DNA of 36,062 nucleotides from positions 1-36,062 of the forward strand of contig NZ_JANAIF010000041.1 in assembly GCF_024721015.1 (NCBI RefSeq), given 5' to 3'. This DNA comes from Xenorhabdus bovienii. GTDB lineage: Bacteria; Pseudomonadota; Gammaproteobacteria; Enterobacterales; Enterobacteriaceae. The notes under the pieces were generated by a model that was given only the letters and a program-made list of their open reading frames with translations, had not been told where the DNA came from and made no database searches. The translations under genes and the position numbers were made by a program. Below are positions 6,375-15,076 of this stretch, piece after piece (positions within the stretch are counted from its first letter, which is position 1; the number at the start of each line of letters is the position of its first letter).

Positions 6375-8365
6375 TACGGAAGATTTTCCAACGGAACGGG
6401 ATAGACGTTATCCCGCGGATCACTGTCTGGCGCCAAGGAAATCCAACGATCTACATCTTCGTTATAACGCTGGTAATAATTCAGCTTAGTATTCAAACGG
6501 CGGATAAAGCGCTCTTGCTCCAGACCATCCCAACTTTTCCACGTCTCTTCATCCAGACTCAGCACTTCACTGAGATAAGGTAAACCTTCGATGTATTCAC
6601 CCAGTAATCCCATTTCACTCAGTTTGGTTGCCTGTTTATTTTTTGCCTGTTTAGGATCATTTCCCATCGTGGCAGCTAATGAACGCAGGCTGGCAAACAT
6701 ATCATCTGGCGAAATCAAACCTTCATTCGCTGCATTAACAACCTTTTTCATGACTTCGCTCAGATCGCTTAACTCACTCTTGGTGAGCAGCACTTTAACC
6801 TCTGTCGCCGGAATGTTTTGATGCACAAGATCGCGATCACTGATCCAAGATTTAAACACAGGCGGCGCTTGAGTCCCCTGTTTGTCACCCAGATACGCTA
6901 ATCGCATGGCGTGTCCCAACAACGCAGCATCATGTAATAGAGGCTCTTTGGACAACTCCGATTTTTTACCCATATAGGATTCGTTGGCACCCAGCGCGCT
7001 GCCTACGGTCTCTTCACCACGCCATGCTGTTTTAATCTGGCTGGTAATGGCATTGGCAAGGTTATCAACTATCGTGCCAAAACTGTTCACGTCACCGGAG
7101 TTAATCGGATAATAAAGCGGCTTGTGCAAGAAAGCATTGAGCGTCAAATCACGGTACTGATTCTCCGCAGATGCGTGGTTTTTATGTCCTGAAGGCGTTT
7201 TCAAATGGAGTGCATACAATGCCACGCCGCGATAGGTTGCTTCCAAACGCACCTGAGTGGCGTCCAACTGAGTCGAAGATAATTTATCATCCCCTTCCAG
7301 CGCTCCCGCATCCGTCACCAGAATCACGTACCGGGCACCAAATTTTGTCCAGTCCACTTTATCCAGCGCGGTCATGACTCCGGCATAAGCATCTTCATTC
7401 ACTTTACTGCTGGAAACGGTGGCCTGTTTAAGATCGCGTACTTTAGCCAGAAAATCTTTACCATCTTTGACCGTATTGGGATCAACATACATTTTGCTGT
7501 CATATTCCAGACCAGGAACAGCAGCAACGTTTGAACGATAAGCGACCAGACCAAACTTCACCTGACCGAGTAAGTTTTCTTTTTCAATGCGCTGATAAAT
7601 TTTTTCAATCGCCTGCTTAGTGCGATCAATGTAAGGCCCCATTGAGATGGTGGAATCAATCACAAAAACGACCGATGCCGAGAAGCCTTTCATCATGTTT
7701 TTTTCTTTATCGGGAGAGGTACTGGTATTCTTACCCGATAATGCACTGGCCGTTTTGCCAGCTTCGCTCACCGAAGCGACATTAAGTACCCGAACCTGAT
7801 AGCCCGTGTCAGTAAAAATATCATCGGAACCCAGGACCGGCAGCAGATAAAAGTTTTTCTGCTGATCGATCATATAATCCGGTTCACGCGCCAGCACAGA
7901 AGGGACGGTCTTACCCGCTTTCAGATCATTCAGTAGCGGCTGTAATTGTGTTGCCGGTTTCGCATTGTTCAGGATCTTTTCCACATCCGTTTTATCGCGG
8001 AAGAACAGCATCGGGTTACGACCTGAAGGGTTGGTAAAAGCCAAAGTGAGCTGCATTTTCCAATCTACGCTACAATTGGCTTTCATCCAGCCACGGGAAT
8101 TTCCATAGCTATCAGGGCCAACCTGTAGCCATTCTTCGTTACTCTGTTTTTGGCGCTGGTAGACATAAAAACGGCTGAAAGCAGGTTGTACCTTCCCTTT
8201 TTCACCGACCTTCGCCGACAGTTCACAGCCTGGATAGGTCAGTACACGCTGATAGAGCGTTTGCTTTCCTTCCTGTAAAAGCGGTTTTTGTGCTGCCAAT
8301 GCCCCTGCCGATGCCATCAACGCCAGGGCAGCAAAACCCGCCTTCAGCCAGTTAAGGTGTTTCAT
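6374..8365 (-). CDS. exported VWA-domain protein resembling the periplasmic part of PpkA
   Basis: The protein has 663 residues. A cleavable signal peptide covers about 1-24 (AGFAALALMASAGALAA). Residues about 25-215 resemble the periplasmic region found in T6SS serine/threonine kinases of the PpkA type (YQRVLTYPGCEL, FYVYQRQ, VDWKMQLTLAFTNPSGR, FYLLPVLGS), recalled by pattern only. Residues about 228-425 are a von Willebrand A domain with a metal site starting at Asp237 (DSTIS) and a later Asp352 (VTDAG). A helical C-terminal part follows, with no kinase domain and no later membrane anchor. In PpkA this region receives a signal from TagQRST. Here the TagR-, TagS- and TagT-like proteins are encoded next door, so I infer that it is the client or sensor of that module. 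The gene starts nine bases after the preceding one. Confidence 0.85.
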   Translation of the reverse strand: MKHLNWLKAGFAALALMASAGALAAQKPLLQEGKQTLYQRVLTYPGCELSAKVGEKGKVQPAFSRFYVYQRQKQSNEEWLQVGPDSYGNSRGWMKANCSVDWKMQLTLAFTNPSGRNPMLFFRDKTDVEKILNNAKPATQLQPLLNDLKAGKTVPSVLAREPDYMIDQQKNFYLLPVLGSDDIFTDTGYQVRVLNVASVSEAGKTASALSGKNTSTSPDKEKNMMKGFSASVVFVIDSTISMGPYIDRTKQAIEKIYQRIEKENLLGQVKFGLVAYRSNVAAVPGLEYDSKMYVDPNTVKDGKDFLAKVRDLKQATVSSSKVNEDAYAGVMTALDKVDWTKFGARYVILVTDAGALEGDDKLSSTQLDATQVRLEATYRGVALYALHLKTPSGHKNHASAENQYRDLTLNAFLHKPLYYPINSGDVNSFGTIVDNLANAITSQIKTAWRGEETVGSALGANESYMGKKSELSKEPLLHDAALLGHAMRLAYLGDKQGTQAPPVFKSWISDRDLVHQNIPATEVKVLLTKSELSDLSEVMKKVVNAANEGLISPDDMFASLRSLAATMGNDPKQAKNKQATKLSEMGLLGEYIEGLPYLSEVLSLDEETWKSWDGLEQERFIRRLNTKLNYYQRYNEDVDRWISLAPDSDPRDNVYPVPLENLP

Positions 8366-8374
8366 TATACTTTC

Positions 8375-9364
8375 CTATTTTTTCAGTGCCGCTAAACGCG
8401 CTTTGGCTTCACTGTTCTGCGGGTCCTGATTAATCAGGATTTCGTACCAATAAATGGCCGTTTGAGCATCCGCAACAAAACAACCCTTCTTTGTCGCTGT
8501 TTTCGGATCGTATTCTTGGGCATAACGCAGCGCGATTTGCTTATCACCCGACTGCGATTTATAAGCATAAAGCCGCTGTGCGATGTCACACTGCCCAGCA
8601 TTTTTCGCCTGACTGATAATTTCCTGTACTTGCAGGCTGGAAGGCTGGCTGCGCAGACAACTTTTAACAAACTCCAGCCCGTTGCCTTTGGTCATATTTT
8701 CCATCGCACAAGGAGCAGTTACTGATGCGCTGGCTATGACAGGCGCCTGCTTTTCCTGCGGTTTCAGCAACCACCAAAGCACCCCGGCAACGACCAGCAA
8801 GGTCAGGACAATCAGCATTCCTTTGTTCGGTTTTTTGGCTGATGCAGATGATGCTGCGCCAATCCGTTCATCGACGGGTATTGGCTGAGGCTCCGGCAGC
8901 TCATGGGATGCTGACACAATGAGTTCAACAGAGGGGGTTTCCGTCGGAATTGAGACTGGCGGTTCCTGAGCCGGAGGCACATGTTCACTCACATTATCAG
9001 AAGGGGTATGCTCCCCTTTGGCTAAGGAACTTAAAACCCCATTGGCAATTTTCAGCCCGCCAACCTCACGCTGTATATCGTCTATTACCGTAACGCGATA
9101 CGCCACCTGACGTTCCGCCAGCAGCGCATCAACCAATTCAGGGCCAACACGGGCTTCTGCCGCGCCATCGACTTCCTGCAACTCAGGCAAGAGCAGCCAC
9201 TCTTCATTGTTGACCCACTGCCCCTGACCATTCAGAAAACAGCGATCCTGATTACGCTGGATGGATATCTTGACGCCTTCAGTGGCACCCTGCCAATCCT
9301 CAATGCGCAACACAGCATATCCGGGTTCAACCGGTTCATAAGGCCTCAGCTCTGGTTTAATCAC
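8375..9364 (-). CDS. single-pass inner-membrane protein with Pro-rich linker and periplasmic repeat-like domain
   Basis: The protein has 329 residues. The N-terminal cytoplasmic part (about 1-110) is compact and Trp/Glu-rich (GYAVLRIEDWQGATEG). A Pro/Glu/Ser linker covers about 115-175 and one membrane span covers 182-200 (GMLIVLTLLVVAGVLWWLL). The periplasmic part (about 201-329) has paired Cys residues and a helical TPR/Sel1-like end (AIYWYEILINQDPQNSEAKARLAAL). The layout, with a cytoplasmic domain, linker, Trp-Trp-Leu-rich span and periplasmic domain, mirrors the two proteins at the head of the cluster. Its position between srfC and the PpkA-like gene (gaps of 6 and 9 bases) suggests a bridge between cytoplasmic NTPases and periplasmic partners. 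The family is not recognised and the role is inferred. Confidence 0.82.
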   Translation of the reverse strand: MIKPELRPYEPVEPGYAVLRIEDWQGATEGVKISIQRNQDRCFLNGQGQWVNNEEWLLLPELQEVDGAAEARVGPELVDALLAERQVAYRVTVIDDIQREVGGLKIANGVLSSLAKGEHTPSDNVSEHVPPAQEPPVSIPTETPSVELIVSASHELPEPQPIPVDERIGAASSASAKKPNKGMLIVLTLLVVAGVLWWLLKPQEKQAPVIASASVTAPCAMENMTKGNGLEFVKSCLRSQPSSLQVQEIISQAKNAGQCDIAQRLYAYKSQSGDKQIALRYAQEYDPKTATKKGCFVADAQTAIYWYEILINQDPQNSEAKARLAALKK

Positions 9365-9370
9365 AACTCG

Positions 9371-12052
9371 TTACTCCGACGACAGTTGAATACGATGAAT
9401 AATGGTGCCCAACCGTTCATTCTGAACGGCGGTAATTTCGCGTCCCGCAGAATGACCCGCGTTTTCTTTGATTATTTCGCCGAAGCCGAACAACCAGTCA
9501 AAGATAAACATAGCGCTGTAGTTCAGTTGTTCGTTTGTCAGCCGATAAAGGCGTTCGTCACCTTTCCACAAAGCAGGATCTTTTTTGTCCGGGCGGGCAA
9601 AAATAGGTTGCCCTTTGTTAATGCGGCTCGCCGGGCGTTTCTCACTCGGTACATTCTGATAGCCCAACCAAGTAATGAAATCATTCATAATGTGCATCAC
9701 ACGGGATACCTGACGCTCCATCATTTTTTCCCGCCGTACACCCGCCTGCTCAGTATTCGCCAACACCTTCATCAGCTCACCTTCGACGTTCATCCGCTGG
9801 ATCGCGGTGATTAATTCATCCACCAACACTTCGACAATAGAACGGGAAAGCCCGATAAAATCCGTCATACTGGTTTGTTCAGGTACAGTGCGCAAGTAAT
9901 TGATCCACAGTTTGATCACTCGATGAGCAAACTCCTGTTCATGGCTGTGAGCTGAGACGGTTTCATCCGGAGTATCACTGAAGAGATCAAAATCACTACC
10001 AATCCCGAAGGCAGCGACGGATTCGTTTGCATCTTTACCCTCTGTGGGTAAATCAAGTTCAGCTTCCTGCATATAAAGCTCTTGCAGTGCTTTCCGTTGA
10101 GGCACTAAGCCCGCCAGCAGTTCGCCATGCCTTCCGGCACGGTTTTGTAATGCCTTCAGGATCTCTTCGGCGATAAGCCTTTTTTTCTCCACTTCTTCTG
10201 CGCCATCAGGCTGATACCAAGCGTGTAAATTTCCTTCCACCAGTTCATGGCGCGTTTCATTTAACTGTTCAGTAATGCGCTCTAACTTCATTTCACGCTG
10301 GGCGACGATGCCTAAATAATCCGCTAACCGGCGCATACCACCATCATTTAATTGCAGCATGGCATCCCAAGCTTGCTCAGGTGAGGCAATATGGCGTTGG
10401 ATTGCAGCATCTTCGAGGAAAGTTTTTTTCATCAGGGTCAGCTTGGAAGCAGTCTCCTGACTGAACTCCGCCTCGCAGCCCTCTTTCATTGTGATGAATG
10501 GCGTGGCCTGACACGGTTTACGTACCAGAAATGCATTGTTAAAGGCACGACCGGGATGCCATTCCTGCATCCAAGGAAAATGGCCGAAACGTTCGGTCAT
10601 GGCGATTTTGATCATCCCGCCCTGCCCCCAGACCTCACGCAACATATCTTCTGATTTGGTCAGCTCCTGGGTAATACGTAAATCGAGTTTGGTGATCGCC
10701 CAGACCAATCCTGCTGGGCGACGTGCGCGGCTGTCAGCATCAGCGCCCTGGCTATAACGTATCCATTCATCCAGTACACCTCCCACATCTTTCACGTTGG
10801 ATTGTTCATTTGAAGGCGTACAAACCACCAGAACATTCATCTCCTGATTGAGGGTGTAACGCTCAAACAAGTAGGCCACTTTGCCACGCAGGATTAACTG
10901 TGCCAGTGGATTGCTGTCGTCGCTTTCAGCCGCGTTCTGGAGATAATTCAGAGATTCCACACCCAGACGGCCACGATAACCGGGGAAGTCCAACAAATCG
11001 ACTTCCTCAAATAACCGTTCTCGCGTGGAGGAAAGTAACGGAGCATGCAACTCCACGGTCAGTGCCGTGAGTTCTGCCAGAGAAACTGATACCGGTGCAG
11101 CCAGCCCATTTTCTCGTTCCGGACACACCGTAATCTGCAAATCGTTGCTCTTATTCAGGCGCTCCAGTATATCGACGTTCATAATGCTGTTAGTTTGTAC
11201 CAACCTGCCATTCTGCTCAGTGACCAACACATTAAGTGGTGCTCTAACAACGCTGGCGCCCCCCAGACGTTGTAGCGTATGCGCAAATCGGCGATAAGCC
11301 TCTGTGAATTCATGGATATTGCCCCATAATTCACCAAATAACTGAGCACGATCATCAATCGACAACCAAGGTGCCAGCTCTACCGCCGCTGGCCAGTATT
11401 GCAAAGCCATTTTGCTCTGGCTCTTTTCTGCATGGCGGATCAGATAGTCCCATAGCGCGACCACATCATCTTCCGCCACCCCCGGGACTTTATGCGCCTG
11501 ACGTCGTTCGTTCAGTGAGGTAAGCAGCGTATTGATACGTTTTTCATCATAATTCCAGTCGATTTTCTCCTGATTGAAATCATGAATAAATGTATTAGCG
11601 AAGATTTTGGCAATCTCCGCTTCGTTGAACAGTTGTAGCTCAATCGGCCAATCGGGGTTAGATGGCCGCGCGTGGCGGCTAAAACGTGTAACCAGGCCGG
11701 TGGCTTCTTTTCCGCCACCCGGGGGATTGATATGTTCGATAAAATCAAGCTGATACGGCCCCATCTGGGTTTCCAGACGCCCGTTCTCCCCGGCCGCCAA
11801 TGAGGAGATCAGATAAGATTTCCCCGCTTGAGATAAACCAAAAAAACCAATGGTCATGGGATGAGTAGCCGCTTTGGCCAATCTCTGCGCGGTATTTCGG
11901 CTACGGCGCAGCTTCAGTTTCAACCGATCAGCTTCTGTGTTGAGACGCGGGGCATTTCCACGCACCTCTTCAACCCATTCAATCGCCTGACCTGCCCCTT
12001 GCGCCACGTCAAGCCACGCTTGTTTTAATTGTTCGGGAGTAAAATATTTCAT
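9371..12052 (-). CDS. srfC: SrfC, putative virulence factor with dynamin-like GTPase motifs
   Basis: The protein has 893 residues and belongs to the SrfC/Virul_Fac family. It has the classic GTPase series: G1 P-loop GLSQAGKS (72-79), a G3-like DFPG starting at Asp355, and G4 TKLD (454-457). The rest is long and mostly helical with no signal peptide or evident membrane span, as in bacterial dynamin-like proteins that polymerise at membranes. Salmonella srfC was named as an SsrB-regulated factor. A cytotoxic role for SrfABC has been reported in Xenorhabdus, while the biochemical function remains unclear. Its ATG shares a base with the SrfB stop (TGATG), so the two are probably made in a fixed ratio. 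The P-loop, G3 and G4 motifs are seen directly. Dynamin-like polymer behaviour is inferred. Confidence 0.92.
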   Translation of the reverse strand: MKYFTPEQLKQAWLDVAQGAGQAIEWVEEVRGNAPRLNTEADRLKLKLRRSRNTAQRLAKAATHPMTIGFFGLSQAGKSYLISSLAAGENGRLETQMGPYQLDFIEHINPPGGGKEATGLVTRFSRHARPSNPDWPIELQLFNEAEIAKIFANTFIHDFNQEKIDWNYDEKRINTLLTSLNERRQAHKVPGVAEDDVVALWDYLIRHAEKSQSKMALQYWPAAVELAPWLSIDDRAQLFGELWGNIHEFTEAYRRFAHTLQRLGGASVVRAPLNVLVTEQNGRLVQTNSIMNVDILERLNKSNDLQITVCPERENGLAAPVSVSLAELTALTVELHAPLLSSTRERLFEEVDLLDFPGYRGRLGVESLNYLQNAAESDDSNPLAQLILRGKVAYLFERYTLNQEMNVLVVCTPSNEQSNVKDVGGVLDEWIRYSQGADADSRARRPAGLVWAITKLDLRITQELTKSEDMLREVWGQGGMIKIAMTERFGHFPWMQEWHPGRAFNNAFLVRKPCQATPFITMKEGCEAEFSQETASKLTLMKKTFLEDAAIQRHIASPEQAWDAMLQLNDGGMRRLADYLGIVAQREMKLERITEQLNETRHELVEGNLHAWYQPDGAEEVEKKRLIAEEILKALQNRAGRHGELLAGLVPQRKALQELYMQEAELDLPTEGKDANESVAAFGIGSDFDLFSDTPDETVSAHSHEQEFAHRVIKLWINYLRTVPEQTSMTDFIGLSRSIVEVLVDELITAIQRMNVEGELMKVLANTEQAGVRREKMMERQVSRVMHIMNDFITWLGYQNVPSEKRPASRINKGQPIFARPDKKDPALWKGDERLYRLTNEQLNYSAMFIFDWLFGFGEIIKENAGHSAGREITAVQNERLGTIIHRIQLSSE

Positions 12053-15000
12053 CAGATTTTAATGCTCCCACTGTCGAGCCAATAATGAGTTTCACCCAAG
12101 CCGTTCCCGACCAGAGTATTCAATTTGAAACTCACGTCCTGTGGACGCGGGTTCTGCGTAGATTCGACGATCTCCATCTCGCTGATACGGAACTTTTCAG
12201 GACTTCCGTTAGTTTCAGCTTCTTGCCCACGCCCTTCTTCCACCTCCAGTTTCAGTCGCAATACCGCATCACCAGATAAAGCTGTCGCTAAGCGCGTTCC
12301 CGGAATTTTCAAGGTGTATAGTGGCGTCGCAGGCCAGCGTTCATTGTCAAGCTGACGGAAACCAAGCCGCATTTCGCCACGAGACTCAAAATATTGCTGG
12401 TTATCCAACTGGAATCCCGGGGTGTCCAGATCAATATCCCGATAAAACACATTGCTGTCTTTCAGCAAATTATTACTGTCGAGCATGCCGAAATAACGGA
12501 TAGTCGAATAAGGCTTAAAATTGGCCGTACGGAAATAGAAGTTACTCAACCGTGATTTCTCGGCCAGCAGGCAAAGCATCGCGCCCACCGCCGCTGTGGA
12601 TTTAGGATCGTCAATTAATCCTTTTTTATTGAACGGATACCAACCGCCCGTTTCGTAACCATGCAAGGGGAGAATGCGTGCAGGCGGTACGGGTTGTAAG
12701 TGGCGGATCAGTGCCTGAATCCCCGGCAGACGGGAAGGTCGCCCGGTTAACAACAAAATGTCACAGTTGTAGTGCCAGAGAACTTCGCACAACCCGCGTA
12801 AGCTACCGCAAATATTGATGCGGTTATGACGGGCATCGATAAATTCGTTATGCAGTTTCATCAAATTGATGTTTAACGGCACATTGAGAATGGAAAATGG
12901 GTTTTCTATTCCCTCTGGTAAACTGCGCTTAACTTCTTCATCAACATATTCACAAACTTTATCCGTCGGTTGATGAGAAAGTAGATCATTGAACGTTGCA
13001 CTAATAACTTGCTCACCCGCCTCTGGCGTAAATTTTTCATAACGATGCAAAATAGCAAGTGCCACAGGCGCAAATATTTGCAGTGTCAGTTGCTGGCGTA
13101 GCACCTGTTTGCCTGCCTCTAATGCTTCACTGCCGAATAAGCGTGACATTAATGCTTCAGCATCTAAATCTTGATAGCCAATATTGAGCAACGCGGCTTC
13201 AAATGCAGGCTGCAAATAGAGTTGGATCACATCCAATAGAATATCATCACCCGCAACTTTAAACCCCTCACGGAATAGCTGTGTCGGAACGATACGCACA
13301 TTACTGCCGTTCCCTTCATCCAAGGTATAACGGGTGATCACCAAATCGGTTGTGCCACCACCAATATCGATAGAGGCAATTTTCAACGTGCGATCATTAC
13401 CCGCTTCCCGTTTATTATCAGGCCGCACTGTGGCTGCAAAAAACTCTTCACTCCGGCCACCAAAATAGTTTTGTGTCTCGTTGTAGAGATAAACTAACTG
13501 ACCACAGGTCGCTTCATCCCATTTCACATGCACGTCAGGCAAGGTACGTTTGCGGGAGACGTTTTTATCTTCCCGACCGTTTTCATCAACACCCTGATCC
13601 ATCTCTTCCCAATCCAGCGCCTTCCACACCAGCCTGATGGCCTGTGTCATTGCTTTCTGGAAAATCGCGCGCTCAGGTTTTGGCATCGCCGGCGGCACGG
13701 TGAGAATGATATTTTTTAACTGACGAGGGGTACTGGCATGACGCATTTTCAAACGTTGAGCCGGACTGTTAATCTGCATCAATGCCTGCGCCAATACTTC
13801 AGACAACATCATAGTCATCAAGGTACTGCGGCTGTATTCCGGCGTAAACACTGGCATACGCTCAGAAGGCTTAAGTGCATAAAGCGCCTCCCCTTTGTCA
13901 TTAATCATGTAGGTCATCGGCGCTGCCGTCGCCTGAGGTTCACGATCCGATTTCACAAAAGCACGGCTGAAACGCCAGCCAGGGGAGTAAGGTGCGTCAT
14001 CCCACAAATAGCGTTTTGGACTGGAAAGCCCCGTTGAGCCTTCTGTACCCAAACGCTGTGAGGCCATACGAAACGCTTCTTCGCCCACACGACCAATGGT
14101 CGGCCAAGTAAACGCATCGCTGCGCCCGCTTTTGACAGAAAAATCCTGCTTCCCGAATTCGGCTTGAGCGAACTCCAGACGGCTGTCAAAAGGATCAGTA
14201 TAAATATACTGCGGTTCACTCAAGTCACGTAATTGAAGCTGATAGAGATTCGACAGACCTTGATCGCCATCTCTGTGTTCTTCAATTAAGATCCCACAAC
14301 TGCGTGAGTTACCAATATCGAGCACTAAATCGACATTAATAGGATTATCCTGAAGTTTAACATCGTTGAGCTGAACTTCAGGAACCTGCAACAACGCATT
14401 GAGTGCATTAATCAAATTGAGATAATGCGCTTGATGTTCCTTCCGGTTCAAACAGTTTTCAGTATCTTCATGATATTGACGCCACAATGCGGTGGCACGT
14501 TCGGTATAGGTTTCCCGCAGCCAGTCATCCACCCATTTCAGCAACAGAAAATCGCCCATCTCATGATGAGTCTCCGCCAGCGCAAAGCCCACACCGGAAC
14601 ACACATCATCATCGACAGGCTCCAGATACTGGGTATTTCGCCTATCTGGAGACACTTTGGTATCAAAAGCCAAAGTCACGCGCCAGGTATTCCCCTGCTC
14701 ATCCGGTGTATCCAGTGCATGAAATTTCACTCGCGACCAGTTAGTCGGCCCCTGCGCAAAACTCCGTGACGAGTTAAAGCGGAAGAAGGGCAGCGGTAAC
14801 CAAATGTCATTGTATATTTCAAGGGATTTCTCCAGTACCAGCGAGTAATCGGAGTCCGCCGCGAATGCAGACGAACCTGACGCTGAAGGTACAAGAAAAT
14901 TCTCATCTCTTTCGTTATATACCAGACGAATGACCGGGTTATCTTCCTCAGTCAGTAGAAATTCACCGTATTCTTTCTTTTTGGGTAACGCGAAAGCAAA

Positions 15001-15072
15001 ATCCAGAAACTGAATGCCACTGTCACGAATCAATGTCACTTTTTCTTTGAAATCGGTAATCGTTGCCAGCAT
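12052..15072 (-). CDS. srfB: SrfB, putative virulence protein with Hsp70/actin-type ATPase core
   Basis: The protein has 1006 residues, the usual size for SrfB (PF07520/COG4457). Three actin/Hsp70-superfamily nucleotide-binding signatures lie in the right order: phosphate-1 DIGNSRSCG from Asp252, phosphate-2 DIGGGTTD from Asp569, and an adenosine-type motif TGRPSRLPG from Thr776. About 250 residues precede the ATPase core and a beta-rich C-terminal part follows. It has no signal peptide or membrane span, so it should be cytoplasmic or peripheral. I infer an ATP-driven assembly factor or filament acting with the GTPase SrfC, translated from an overlapping start. The gene begins four bases after srfA. 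The published label is virulence effector, but the sequence itself speaks for an NTP-driven cytoskeletal or chaperone role. Confidence 0.93.
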   Translation of the reverse strand: MLATITDFKEKVTLIRDSGIQFLDFAFALPKKKEYGEFLLTEEDNPVIRLVYNERDENFLVPSASGSSAFAADSDYSLVLEKSLEIYNDIWLPLPFFRFNSSRSFAQGPTNWSRVKFHALDTPDEQGNTWRVTLAFDTKVSPDRRNTQYLEPVDDDVCSGVGFALAETHHEMGDFLLLKWVDDWLRETYTERATALWRQYHEDTENCLNRKEHQAHYLNLINALNALLQVPEVQLNDVKLQDNPINVDLVLDIGNSRSCGILIEEHRDGDQGLSNLYQLQLRDLSEPQYIYTDPFDSRLEFAQAEFGKQDFSVKSGRSDAFTWPTIGRVGEEAFRMASQRLGTEGSTGLSSPKRYLWDDAPYSPGWRFSRAFVKSDREPQATAAPMTYMINDKGEALYALKPSERMPVFTPEYSRSTLMTMMLSEVLAQALMQINSPAQRLKMRHASTPRQLKNIILTVPPAMPKPERAIFQKAMTQAIRLVWKALDWEEMDQGVDENGREDKNVSRKRTLPDVHVKWDEATCGQLVYLYNETQNYFGGRSEEFFAATVRPDNKREAGNDRTLKIASIDIGGGTTDLVITRYTLDEGNGSNVRIVPTQLFREGFKVAGDDILLDVIQLYLQPAFEAALLNIGYQDLDAEALMSRLFGSEALEAGKQVLRQQLTLQIFAPVALAILHRYEKFTPEAGEQVISATFNDLLSHQPTDKVCEYVDEEVKRSLPEGIENPFSILNVPLNINLMKLHNEFIDARHNRINICGSLRGLCEVLWHYNCDILLLTGRPSRLPGIQALIRHLQPVPPARILPLHGYETGGWYPFNKKGLIDDPKSTAAVGAMLCLLAEKSRLSNFYFRTANFKPYSTIRYFGMLDSNNLLKDSNVFYRDIDLDTPGFQLDNQQYFESRGEMRLGFRQLDNERWPATPLYTLKIPGTRLATALSGDAVLRLKLEVEEGRGQEAETNGSPEKFRISEMEIVESTQNPRPQDVSFKLNTLVGNGLGETHYWLDSGSIKI

Positions 15073-15076
15073 GCTG

